From: an uncultured bacterium
GTDB taxonomy: Bacteria > Planctomycetota > Phycisphaerae > Phycisphaerales > SM1A02
Assembly: GCA_903927725.1 (NCBI GenBank)
Contig: CAIYOC010000189.1
Span: 1 to 37,563, forward strand
Direction of reading: 5' to 3'
Length of the DNA: 37,563 nucleotides
The notes under the pieces are model-generated. The model was given only the letters and a program-made list of their open reading frames with translations, was not told the DNA's origin and ran no database searches. Both the position numbers and the translations under genes were made by a program. Below are positions 1-8,558 of this stretch, piece by piece; the stretch's first letter is position 1; every line of letters starts with the position of its first letter.

Positions 1-1277
1 AGGCCGTAGCCGTTGCCGAGCTTGCCACCCACGGGCCGGGTCTGGCTGCTCGAGTTGTTGTTGAACCATGCGATGATCCCGAGCAGGCTGCTATCGTTCG
101 TGCCGCTCAGGTAGCCAGTGAAGCCATGGAACGCCGTGGTCGTACCTGCCCGGTAGGCGTACTCCCACTCGGCTTCGGTAGGCAGCCGCATGCCGGTCTG
201 CGTCAAGAACCCCTGAACCGTGTTCCAACTCACCGATTCCACCGGTCGGTTGGGGACGTGGATGGCTGGTACCTCTGCACTCGCGCTCTGGAAGGAGCTC
301 GGGTTCGAACCCATCCGCGCCGTCCACTGCGCCTGAGTCACTTCGTACCGGCCCATGTAAAACGCGTTCGTCAGCGTCACCGTGTGGACGGGGCTCTCGC
401 TGGTGAGGCACCCATACTGCTGCGACGCGCTGCACCCCATCTGGAACGAGCCCGGAGGGATCAGCACCATCTCGATCTGCGTGGCAGTGTCCTTCACGCG
501 CCAGGCCAAGCCCGTGGCCATGATCGCCGCGCGCAGGGTGGAATCCGTCACCACCGCAGGATCGGGTAGCGGCTCAAGCAGCATGGCCCACGAGGGCGTC
601 ACAACGCTGAGGTAGGTGAACCCACCCGCCACCGTCACCGCACCCTTAGCGCCAGTCACGACCACATCGACCGCGCCAACCGAGCCCGCCGGCGTGACCG
701 CGGTGACCTGCGTGCTGCTCACGTTGACCACATTGGTGCAGGGCACGCCGCCGATGGTCACGCTGGTCGTGCCAGCCAGGTACTGACCCGTGATCGTGAT
801 CGCAGTTCCCCCGATGTACGGCCCGCTGCTCGGCACGATCGACTGGATCTGCTGCTCGACATAGGTGAAGGGCTGCGGCGACAGGCTCGTGCCGCCCACG
901 GCCGTCACGGCGATCGGGGCTTGGCCGACCGCGCCCGGCGGGGTAGTGGCGCGCACTTGCGTGGGTGTCAGCACCTGCACACCGGTGCACGGCACACCAC
1001 CGACCGTCACCGAGACCGTGCCACCGAACCCGGCACCGTTGATCGTGAGCACCGTGCCACCGAGCGAGCTCCCCTGCAGCGGCGTGACCGAGGTCACCGT
1101 GGGCGGGCAGAACCCCCAGTTCGACAGCACGACCGCGAGGTCGCCACCATCGACCCTGCCGTCACTGTTGATGTCGCCAGCGCACTGAGCGTGGCCGGGT
1201 GCAGTCAGGGCAAGGGCGGCCAGCGCGCACAGCATGGCGCACGCGCATCGAACGGCTCGAATCGTCCCGGTCAGCAT
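1..1277 (-). CDS. Secreted dockerin/TIG/formylglycine-generating-enzyme-like protein (3' end cut by window)
   Basis: The frame stays open from an ATG at 1277 to the left edge (425 codons visible), so the C-terminus is missing. AGGAGA lies 7 nt before the ATG, which fixes the start. Residues 1 to about 31 form a signal peptide ending near GHAQ. A dockerin-like unit follows (GDINSDGRVDGGDLAVVLSN). Two IPT/TIG-type Ig-like repeats come next, each with an 'S..GG..(V/A)(L/I)TI.G' start and a V.(V/I)GGVPCT strand. The rest is an FGE-sulfatase (SUMF1-type) domain shown by IPPGSFQMGC, YEVTQAQW and RLPTEAEWEYAYRAGTT. The frame ends just before the expected GNVWEW motif. The family includes formylglycine-generating enzymes, but many bacterial members are only structural or binding modules, so catalysis is not claimed. 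It is probably displayed outside the cytoplasm. Confidence 0.85.
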   Translation of the reverse strand, partial: MLTGTIRAVRCACAMLCALAALALTAPGHAQCAGDINSDGRVDGGDLAVVLSNWGFCPPTVTSVTPLQGSSLGGTVLTINGAGFGGTVSVTVGGVPCTGVQVLTPTQVRATTPPGAVGQAPIAVTAVGGTSLSPQPFTYVEQQIQSIVPSSGPYIGGTAITITGQYLAGTTSVTIGGVPCTNVVNVSSTQVTAVTPAGSVGAVDVVVTGAKGAVTVAGGFTYLSVVTPSWAMLLEPLPDPAVVTDSTLRAAIMATGLAWRVKDTATQIEMVLIPPGSFQMGCSASQQYGCLTSESPVHTVTLTNAFYMGRYEVTQAQWTARMGSNPSSFQSASAEVPAIHVPNRPVESVSWNTVQGFLTQTGMRLPTEAEWEYAYRAGTTTAFHGFTGYLSGTNDSSLLGIIAWFNNNSSSQTRPVGGKLGNGYG

Positions 1278-1451
1278 GATGAAGTCTCCTGGAGTCGCAA
1301 CCATACCCCCGCGGGCTCGCTGCGCAAACAGCATCGCACGGCCCAGACGCAAGAACCGCACGCCGTGGACCGAGCCCAGTAGGACGGGCAGCGCGCGCGT
1401 CCGCGCAGCCGGAACCCGAGGTCGCGGGAGGACGTGCGCCCCCGCGCGTGC

Positions 1452-2597
<1,146 letters not shown>

Positions 2598-2885
2598 TTT
2601 TGGCTCAACTCCTGTTCCAGCGTCCGAACCGGACGGGGTTCGGGATCGTAGCGACCCCTTGTGGGCGCCATGATCGTTCCATCCCTGCTCTCCCCCGCCG
2701 CGGCCGGCTTCGGCATGGTCAGCGGGCTGGGCTTTGGGGTGGACCTCGCCGGGCTCCTCGGCAGCGGTGGGTTGCCGATCTCCCCCGATGGCGCGTCCCC
2801 GGGCTCATCCAAGGCGGTTCCGAAGGGCAAGGCGGGTCAGGCCCCTCGCGTGCAATCCACGATCGGTCTTGATCGTTCCACTAGC
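2598..2885. other. Divergent intergenic region between hpnH and sigma factor
   Basis: 288 bp between two divergently transcribed genes, the longest gene-free stretch in the window. An open frame runs through part of it in phase with the sigma factor (ATG at 2661), but that extension is Gly/Pro/Ser rich and unlike any sigma-factor N-terminus, so I treat it as non-coding. A TACGAT hexamer on the minus strand (2645-2650) could be a -10 box for hpnH, without a convincing -35. I see no RNA gene here. Confidence 0.4.
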
Positions 2886-3503
2886 ATGCCGCTCCCCATG
2901 GAGGCCTGGGAGTCACAGACCGACGAAGCGCTGCTCAAGGCGCACCTTGACGGTCGTGATGGCGCGTTCCGCGCGCTGCTTGAGCGCTACCGCGTGGAGC
3001 TCCACCGCTTCCTCACCATGTTCATGGGCTCGGCCTCGGCGGCCGACGATGTCTTCCAGGACACGTGGGTCCAAGTGCACCTCTCCGGCAGCACCTTCGA
3101 TCAGGAGCGCACCTTTAAGCCGTGGTTGTTCACGGTGGCCGCGAACAAGGCGCGCGATCACCTTCGCCGCCGCAAGCGCCACGCCATGACCTCGATCGAT
3201 GCCCCCATGCGCGGCACCGATGGCCAGGTCGCGCTGGCCGACACGATCTCACGCAACGATGAATCACCGAGCGACCCGATGGGTTCGCACGACGAAGCTC
3301 AGATGGTCAAGACCGTGGTGGACGGGCTCCCCGCCCACCTTCGCGAAATCCTTCTCCTTGGGTATTTCCACAAGATGCCGTACCAACAAATCGCCGAGAC
3401 GTTGGGCATTCCGCTTGGGACCGTCAAGAGCCGCCTGCATGCGGCCGTGGCTGCCTTTGCCGATGCCTGGAAGCGCACGCAAGCCGGACAGGATGCCGCA
3501 TGA
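2886..3503 (+). CDS. RNA polymerase sigma factor, ECF (sigma-70 family)
   Basis: 205 aa, typical ECF size. Region 2 spans roughly residues 25-100 (DDVFQDTWVQVH, then PWLFTVAANKARDHLRRRKR, the DNA-melting and -10 recognition helices). Region 4 spans about 140-195 (LPAHLREILLLGYF, then the helix-turn-helix YQQIAETLGIPLGTVKSRLH). There is no region 1 or 3, as expected for ECF factors. Start choice is uncertain: ATG 2886 or in-frame ATG 2898, neither with a Shine-Dalgarno. A TAGCAT hexamer at 2882-2887 would favour 2898. The stop overlaps the next start (ATGA, 3500-3503), so it is coupled to the membrane protein downstream, which is the obvious candidate regulator. The group within the ECF family cannot be told by eye. 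Confidence 0.88.
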   Translation: MPLPMEAWESQTDEALLKAHLDGRDGAFRALLERYRVELHRFLTMFMGSASAADDVFQDTWVQVHLSGSTFDQERTFKPWLFTVAANKARDHLRRRKRHAMTSIDAPMRGTDGQVALADTISRNDESPSDPMGSHDEAQMVKTVVDGLPAHLREILLLGYFHKMPYQQIAETLGIPLGTVKSRLHAAVAAFADAWKRTQAGQDAA

Positions 3504-4420
3504 ACCAGCACGAACCACACCTCGATCCGCGCGATGCGCACATCGTTGACCAGCTTGTGCACGCCGGCTGGGACCCAACCAAGGTCACGCCCGGCTCGTC
3601 TCAGGATTCCGATGCCCTGCGCGCGCTCGCGCGCATCGGCACGCTGCTCGACCGCTATCCAGCACCCGCACCCGACGATGCACTCATCGATGCCACGCTG
3701 CTCTCGGTCGAGCGCGCCGATGCCGACCGAAGCGAACGCATGACCCTGACCGATGCGCCGATCGCGCGATCGCGCTGGCGCATTCCAGACTTCATCAGCG
3801 TTGCTGCGTGCCTGCTGCTCCTAGTGGGCGTTGCCTTGCCGATCGCCAACCGCGTGCGATCAACCAGTTCGCAGACGCTGTGCGCCAATGGCTTCCGCGA
3901 GCTTGGCTCTGCATTCGCGGCCTACAGCCACGACAGCAAGGGCAACCTTCCGATGGCCGCCGGCCTGGGCTCGATGCTCAATGCGGGTCCTTCGGGCGAT
4001 CTGCCCACGTCAATGCCGGCGGACAATGCGCAAGCCATCCGCGTCCTTGCCGACAAGGGGTATTGCCGGCCGGGCTGCCTGCACTGCGCGGGCGCACGAC
4101 AACTGTCGTTCCGCGTGCCGCTGCACGCCACGCACGTGCGCATCACCACGCTGGTGCTCTCGCCGCTGGCCGCCGATGCCAATCCGATCCTGCTCTCGCC
4201 CAAGGTTGGCATCAAGTCCGCCAGCCCGAACCACGGCGGTGAAGGGCAGAACGTGCTCTTCAGCGACGGCGCAGTGATGTGGAAGCCGCTGCCCTTCATC
4301 AGCGTTGGGCCCGAGGGTCGCCTGGACAACATGTGGACCCTGCGCGGCGTTTCCGGCGGCGAAGGCGTGGACTTCAAGGGCGTGAAGTTCGACCAGTACG
4401 AAGTGTTCCTCGGCCAATAA
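3500..4420 (+). CDS. Putative membrane anti-sigma factor fused to a DUF1559/prepilin-like domain
   Basis: 306 aa. Residues 1-95 are a charged cytoplasmic segment, 97-117 a single transmembrane helix (FISVAACLLLLVGVALPIAN), and the rest is extracytoplasmic. The outer part opens with C128-ANGFRELGSAFAAYSHDSKGNLP-like sequence, which resembles the 'C.N.L.Q.G.A...Y......P' start of planctomycete DUF1559 (prepilin-like) domains. Near residues 240-255 it has an H-(10 residues)-DG segment (HGGEGQNVLFSDG) resembling the H-X9-DG motif of that family. The ATGA overlap with the sigma gene and the one-helix topology suggest an anti-sigma role. No zinc-binding HxxxCxxC motif is seen in the N-terminal part, so the sigma-binding role is inference. 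No prepilin peptidase site precedes the helix. Confidence 0.6.
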   Translation: MNQHEPHLDPRDAHIVDQLVHAGWDPTKVTPGSSQDSDALRALARIGTLLDRYPAPAPDDALIDATLLSVERADADRSERMTLTDAPIARSRWRIPDFISVAACLLLLVGVALPIANRVRSTSSQTLCANGFRELGSAFAAYSHDSKGNLPMAAGLGSMLNAGPSGDLPTSMPADNAQAIRVLADKGYCRPGCLHCAGARQLSFRVPLHATHVRITTLVLSPLAADANPILLSPKVGIKSASPNHGGEGQNVLFSDGAVMWKPLPFISVGPEGRLDNMWTLRGVSGGEGVDFKGVKFDQYEVFLGQ

Positions 4421-4473
4421 TCGCCAAGGCGCCCTCGGTCATCCACAACCCAAACCACGCACGATCGGTGCCC

Positions 4474-4502
4474 TTGCGGTGAACGCGGGTTGCCGCTACC
4501 CT
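4474..4502 (+). promoter_or_regulatory. Candidate promoter for rpmI-rplT
   Basis: TTGCGG at 4474-4479, exactly 17 nt, then TACCCT at 4497-4502. The predicted transcription start would give a leader of about 20 nt before the bL35 ATG at 4530. The spacing and sequence nearly repeat those of the greA candidate promoter (TTGCGT, 17 nt, TACCTT). Box matches to the sigma-70 consensus are only moderate. Confidence 0.45.
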
Positions 4503-4529
4503 TGCGGATCTCTCCAAAGCGGGTGCACC

Positions 4530-4847
4530 ATGCCTAAGAACAAGAGCCACAAGGGCCTCCTCAAGCGCGTCAAGATCACCAAGAGCGGCAAGATTAAGTT
4601 CAAGCCGCCGCGGAGCCGCCACTTGAAGAGCAACAAGACCGGACTGCAGGTCCAGTCGTACCGCAAGTCGCGCCACGCGCGCTCGGGCGACATGGGTGCC
4701 TTCGAGAAGTTGCTGTTCCGCGGCCTGCGCTCGCAGGAACAGCACGAAGCCGATGATGCCAAGGCTGCTGGCGAAACCACGGCTGCCACCGAAACCAAGG
4801 CAGCTCCCAAGGCCAAGCGCGCCGCCAAGGCCAAGGCCAAGGCCTGA
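4530..4847 (+). CDS. rpmI: 50S ribosomal protein bL35 with long C-terminal extension
   Basis: 105 aa against the usual 64-66. Residues 1-65 are a normal bL35: PKNKSHKGLLKRVKITKSGK, then the basic RSRHLKSNKT segment. Residues 66-105 are an added tail rich in Ala, Lys, Thr and Glu, ending in repeated Ala-Lys codons (GCCAAG). Start ATG 4530 was chosen by homology; an upstream in-frame ATG at 4479 is rejected. bL35 is a late-assembling large-subunit protein. bL20 lies 113 bp downstream, the usual order, but infC, which normally precedes rpmI, is replaced here by the sigma/anti-sigma pair. Confidence 0.95.
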   Translation: MPKNKSHKGLLKRVKITKSGKIKFKPPRSRHLKSNKTGLQVQSYRKSRHARSGDMGAFEKLLFRGLRSQEQHEADDAKAAGETTAATETKAAPKAKRAAKAKAKA

Positions 4848-4960
4848 TTCGAACGTTTGATCAGATCGCCTCGGCCACGGTGGCCAAGGCATTCGCACAA
4901 CGACCGACGGGAACGAAGACTGGCCCAGCCAGCCCCGATCGGACAAGCAAGGAGTGAACC

Positions 4961-5332
4961 ATGCCCCGTGCACGTAAGGGCGCAGCCCGTACCCAAGCCC
5001 GTCGTCGCCTGCTCCGCGAAGCCCGCGGTTACTTCGGCACCAAGAGCCGCCTGAAGCAGCAAGCCAAGGTTGCGCTGATGCGCGCCGGCCGCTTCGCCTG
5101 GCGTGACCGTCGCGCGCGCCGCCGCGAATACCGCAGCCTGTGGATCACCCGCATCACGGCCGCGTGCCGCATGCGTGGCATGCGCTACAGCGTGTTCATC
5201 AACGGCCTGTCGCGCGCCTGCATCCTGCTGAACCGCAAGATGCTCAGCCAGATCGCGATCGAGGACCCGACCACGTTCGACACGCTGGTCGAGACGGCCA
5301 AGAAGCACACCACCTGCAAGGTGGCTGCCTGA
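4961..5332 (+). CDS. rplT: 50S ribosomal protein bL20
   Basis: 123 aa, close to the usual 115-120. The family signature is clear: the basic N-terminus (RRRLLREARGYFGTKSRL), DRRARRREYRSLWITRI in the middle, and MRYSVFINGL plus LNRKMLSQIAI near the end. bL20 binds 23S rRNA early in 50S assembly and in many bacteria represses its own operon. AAGGAG sits 7 nt before the ATG. The gene follows rpmI by 113 bp, a gap containing a short imperfect GC hairpin and no open frame. The pair ends in a strong terminator at 5359-5393. Confidence 0.97.
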   Translation: MPRARKGAARTQARRRLLREARGYFGTKSRLKQQAKVALMRAGRFAWRDRRARRREYRSLWITRITAACRMRGMRYSVFINGLSRACILLNRKMLSQIAIEDPTTFDTLVETAKKHTTCKVAA

Positions 5333-5358
5333 GCCTCGCTGACCAAACCCAAGCACTC

Positions 5359-5393
5359 CAACCGCCCCGCTTGACGCGGGGCGGTTGTGTTTC
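5359..5393 (+). terminator. Rho-independent terminator after rplT
   Basis: A perfect 12-bp stem (CAACCGCCCCGC at 5359-5370 with GCGGGGCGGTTG at 5376-5387) and a 5-nt loop, followed by TGTGTTT. It lies 27 bp after the bL20 stop. The T-rich tail is interrupted, but the stem is strong. Confidence 0.85.
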
Positions 5394-5399
5394 TGCAAT
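5371..5399 (+). promoter_or_regulatory. Candidate promoter for the GT-C-like gene, nested in the terminator
   Basis: TTGACG (5371-5376), exactly 17 nt, then TGCAAT (5394-5399). The ATG at 5406 is exactly 6 nt after the -10 hexamer, so a transcript would begin at or next to the start codon. The -35 box starts in the loop of the rplT terminator. No Shine-Dalgarno precedes this gene, which fits leaderless translation. Confidence 0.45.
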
Positions 5400-5405
5400 G
5401 CCCTG

Positions 5406-7550
5406 ATGCCGCAGCCTGCACGCGCTCCGTCGGCCCGCCTCGCGTGGCTCGCTGCCGCGCTCGCGGCCGTGGCATGCGCGGCATGGTGCGCATCACGCAC
5501 GGGCGATCTTGGTCCAGCCCGCACCCCGGAGCTGATTCGGGTGGCGTTCCTCTCGGCGTGGCTCCCCTGCCTGTGGATGCTCTCGTCGGCAGGATGGGGC
5601 CGCTTGACGTGCCGTGCGCTCTCCATGCGCCGCAGCGATCCGGTCGAGCAGGCCGCGTTGGTCATCGGGCTCGGCGTGTCGATCCACCTCATCATCGATG
5701 CATGGTGCGCATGGCTGGGTGTGCTCGCGTGGCAACGACCGATCGGCGCATCGTTGCCGCTCGTGGCGGGGCTCGCGGGTCTTGTCGGCGCACCGCGCCG
5801 CGTCTCGATCGTGCCGCCGCGCCTGACGTGGCTGGTGGCGCTCGCGCTTCCGGTGGGCGTGCTGATTGCGGCAGCCTCGACTGCACCCGGCTGGCTCTGG
5901 CAGACGGAGTTCGGCGGCTACGACGCATTGACCTACCACCTGCTGCTGCCGCGCGAGTGGCTCGACGCCGGCCGCATGGCCACGCTCGATCACAACGTGT
6001 ACTCGGCGCTGCCCTCCTTCATGGAGGCATCGTTCATGCAGGTGCTGGCCTTCGCGCCCGATCCAAAGGTTGCCGGCACGTGGGCGCAGTGGCTGCATGC
6101 GCTGATCGCGCTCCCTGCCGCGCTGGCGTGTGCCGGCGCGGCACGCTGCGTGGCCCGCGATGCTGGCGCATCGATCGAGGCGATCGCGGCATCGGGCTGG
6201 CTTGCGGCGATCGCCCTGCTCACGACGCCGTGGATCATCGCCACGGGCTCGCTCGCGTACACGGAACTGCCGGTGGTGCTGGCCATGGCGCTGGTCGTGA
6301 TGCTTGTGATCGATCGCGATGATTCGCAGCGCGCCAACGTGCTCGCCCTGGCGATCGTCTGCGCGGCGGCCGTCGGCGCAAAGGGCAACGCTGCGGGTGC
6401 ACTGGTCCTTCCAGCGATGGCGCTGGTGGCGACGGCACAGCGCCGGCAGATGCGGTCGCTGCTCGCGTCATGCGTCATCGGCATCGTGATCGGCGCCGTG
6501 GCGCTCATGCCGTGGTGGCTGCGCAACTTGATCGATGCCGGGCAGCCGTTCTTCCCATTCGTGCGCGCGCTCGGCCCCGGCCAGTGGTGGACCGACGGAC
6601 AGCAGCAGGCGTTTGCGTCTGCTCATGCTTCACCCGGCGGATCGGGGCTCACCGCACTCTGGAACGAGTGGCTTCGATTCGGCATCGGTGCACCACCCGA
6701 TGTTGCGGAGCCATGGCGGCCGCAATGGCTCCTGCTGCCGTGGCTCGGCCTGATCGGCGTGATCGCCGGACTTCGCCCGCGCGCCGGCCGCCTGCCGTGG
6801 AGTGGCATCGTGCTGGCTGTGCTCGTCATGGCGAACCTCGTGTTCTGGGTCGGTTTCACCCACCAGAAGTCGCGCTTCCTCGTGCCGATCGCCGCACCGA
6901 TGGCGATCGCAGCGGGCGTGCTGCTGGCCGCGCTGGCTTCGCGGCGTTCGGCCGCAGTGCAGACGGGAACACGGGATGCATTTGCCCGCGTGCAACGCAC
7001 CGGCGTGAGCCTGCTGGCGATCGGCATGGCCTGTGCCGTGCCGTGGTGGTACGCCACCGACGGCCGCGCTGGCGCACCGGCTGCCGCGATCGGTGCTGAA
7101 GACGTGTTCACCGGCGAAGCGCTCGGCGACGAACTGCGCGCATCCGGTGCAGGCGACGATGCATGGCTCGAAACGGCGCGGGCAGCATCGCCGGCCTTCG
7201 TCCTCAACGAGATGCTCGCGCCCTGCGATCGGGTCATCTCGCTCGGCGAGAGCCGCGGCTGGTATTGCAACCGCATTCCTGACTACCACACCGTCTGGGA
7301 TCGAGGCCCGCTGGAACGCATGCTCGCGAGCGGCATGGGGGCAGCTGAATGCGTGCGTGAACTCCGCAGCACCGGGTACTCCCACGTGGTCGTCGATCAC
7401 TCGATGCTTCGCCGCTGGCGCGCAAGCGGCTGGCTGGATGCAGGCATCACTGACGCGCGCGTGGACGCCTTCCTCGACCTGCTCGACCCGGTGGCCGAGA
7501 CCGCCGGCGAGTGCTCCATCCACCGCATCCCGAGAGCCGACACACCATGA
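5406..7550 (+). CDS. Multi-pass membrane protein, GT-C (PMT/ArnT-like) glycosyltransferase candidate
   Basis: 714 aa with about 11-13 hydrophobic segments spread over residues 10-535 and a soluble C-terminal part of about 180 residues. The loop FGGYDALTYHLLLPREW, followed by HNVYSALPSFMEASF, resembles the first extracytoplasmic loop of GT-C enzymes (PMT_2/ArnT type), where an acidic residue is catalytic. That would make it a lipid-linked-sugar transferase acting on the outer face of the membrane. The donor and acceptor cannot be told. The C-terminal part (WYCNRIPDYHTVWDR, TGYSHVVVDHSMLRRW) looks soluble. ATG 5406 is preferred over a TTG at 5385 inside the terminator stem. Its stop overlaps the start of the lipoprotein gene by ATGA (7547-7550), implying coupled translation. 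Confidence 0.7.
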   Translation: MPQPARAPSARLAWLAAALAAVACAAWCASRTGDLGPARTPELIRVAFLSAWLPCLWMLSSAGWGRLTCRALSMRRSDPVEQAALVIGLGVSIHLIIDAWCAWLGVLAWQRPIGASLPLVAGLAGLVGAPRRVSIVPPRLTWLVALALPVGVLIAAASTAPGWLWQTEFGGYDALTYHLLLPREWLDAGRMATLDHNVYSALPSFMEASFMQVLAFAPDPKVAGTWAQWLHALIALPAALACAGAARCVARDAGASIEAIAASGWLAAIALLTTPWIIATGSLAYTELPVVLAMALVVMLVIDRDDSQRANVLALAIVCAAAVGAKGNAAGALVLPAMALVATAQRRQMRSLLASCVIGIVIGAVALMPWWLRNLIDAGQPFFPFVRALGPGQWWTDGQQQAFASAHASPGGSGLTALWNEWLRFGIGAPPDVAEPWRPQWLLLPWLGLIGVIAGLRPRAGRLPWSGIVLAVLVMANLVFWVGFTHQKSRFLVPIAAPMAIAAGVLLAALASRRSAAVQTGTRDAFARVQRTGVSLLAIGMACAVPWWYATDGRAGAPAAAIGAEDVFTGEALGDELRASGAGDDAWLETARAASPAFVLNEMLAPCDRVISLGESRGWYCNRIPDYHTVWDRGPLERMLASGMGAAECVRELRSTGYSHVVVDHSMLRRWRASGWLDAGITDARVDAFLDLLDPVAETAGECSIHRIPRADTP

Positions 7551-8503
7551 CCACCGTGACCCAATCATCACGCCGAGCCGTTCTGGTGGCGATCGCCGCC
7601 GTCTCGATGTCCGTCGGCTGTGCCAGCGAGCCGGCCGCCACCACCGCGCCAGCGGCGGCGCCCGCATCGGCTCCGGTCGCCGTGATCGATGGTCGCGTGC
7701 TCGATTGGCGCGCATTCGGACCGCTCGTGGCCGAGGCGAGCGGCGGCCCCGTGCTGGAGGAGGTCGTGCTCGAGTGGCGATGCGAGACCGAGTGCGCGAA
7801 GGCCGGCATCGCCGTGGGGATGGACCTCGTGCTCGCCGAGGAGCGTCGCGTGCTCGAGTCGCTGGACCAGGATCCCGAACGCGCCATGCGTTTGCTGCAA
7901 TCACTGAAGGCTCGCCAAGGGCTTGGACCGCTCCGCTGGCAGGCGCTCCTGCGGCGCAATGCCATGCTGCGCGCGCTGGTCGCCAAGGACATCGTGCTCG
8001 ACGAGGCCGTGATCGAGCAGGCACGCGACTCGCTCGTCGGCCCTCGGCGCGATGCCAGGCTGATCGTGGTCGCGGACCTCGTGGCGGCCGAGCGTGTGCG
8101 TACCGCGCTGCGCGATGGCGCATCGTTCCCCGAACTTGCCGCTCGCGAGAGCCTGGACACCAGTGCACCTCGCGGCGGGCTGGTGACCGGCGTCACGCGG
8201 CGCGATGCCGGCTACCCGAGTTCGTTCCGCGAGGCGCTCTTCACGCTCGCGCCCAATGCAATCAGCGATCCCCTGCTCGTCGAGGACCGCTTCATGATCG
8301 TCCAGATGCTTGCCGAGAGCACGCCGCCTGCTCTTGACCCTGCCGAACTCGACCGTCGCGCGCGCGAACGGGCCCGCATCGCGCAGGAGCGCGTGGCCAT
8401 GGAGCGGCTCGCTGACCGGTTGCTGCGGACGACATCGCTGAGCGTCTTCGACGAAGCCGCCAAGAGCAGCCTGGATCGCATGCGCACCGAGCGCGCGCGG
8501 TGA
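7547..8503 (+). CDS. Lipoprotein with parvulin-type peptidyl-prolyl isomerase domain
   Basis: 318 aa. A basic start (SSRR) and hydrophobic stretch lead to a lipobox (SMSVGC, cysteine near residue 25), then a long Ala/Pro/Thr linker. Residues about 155-265 match a PpiC-type domain: (R)LIVVADLVAAERV, GASFPELAARES, LDTSAPRGGLVTGV, FREALFTLAPNAISDPLLVEDRFMIVQM. The surrounding helices resemble SurA/PrsA-like chaperones, which fold exported proteins. It is translationally coupled to the GT-C-like gene. It ends 55 bp before the convergent lptG gene, with only a short GC inverted repeat between them and no T-tract. Confidence 0.82.
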   Translation: MTTVTQSSRRAVLVAIAAVSMSVGCASEPAATTAPAAAPASAPVAVIDGRVLDWRAFGPLVAEASGGPVLEEVVLEWRCETECAKAGIAVGMDLVLAEERRVLESLDQDPERAMRLLQSLKARQGLGPLRWQALLRRNAMLRALVAKDIVLDEAVIEQARDSLVGPRRDARLIVVADLVAAERVRTALRDGASFPELAARESLDTSAPRGGLVTGVTRRDAGYPSSFREALFTLAPNAISDPLLVEDRFMIVQMLAESTPPALDPAELDRRARERARIAQERVAMERLADRLLRTTSLSVFDEAAKSSLDRMRTERAR

Positions 8504-8558
8504 TGCACGGATGAGGGAGGGTCGAATCGCGCGACGTACGCCGCCGACGGCGCGCGGC

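Noticed and set aside
297-312. GGTTCGAACC-type sequence resembling a tRNA T-arm
   Set aside because: It lies inside the FGE-domain coding sequence, and no acceptor stem or anticodon arm can be built around it.
1278-1451. Small gene between the FGE-type protein and hpnH
   Set aside because: The frames here are short, Arg-rich and without a ribosome binding site. A TTTGCG/TATGGT pair upstream of the FGE-type gene suggests that the stretch holds its promoter.
2661-2885. Longer N-terminus for the sigma factor (ATG 2661)
   Set aside because: The added 75 residues are Gly/Pro/Ser-rich and unlike ECF sigma factors. The normal domain starts directly after ATG 2886/2898.
8504-8558. GC-rich inverted repeat between the convergent parvulin and lptG genes as a terminator
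   Set aside because: The stem is short and interrupted and no T-tract is present on either strand.
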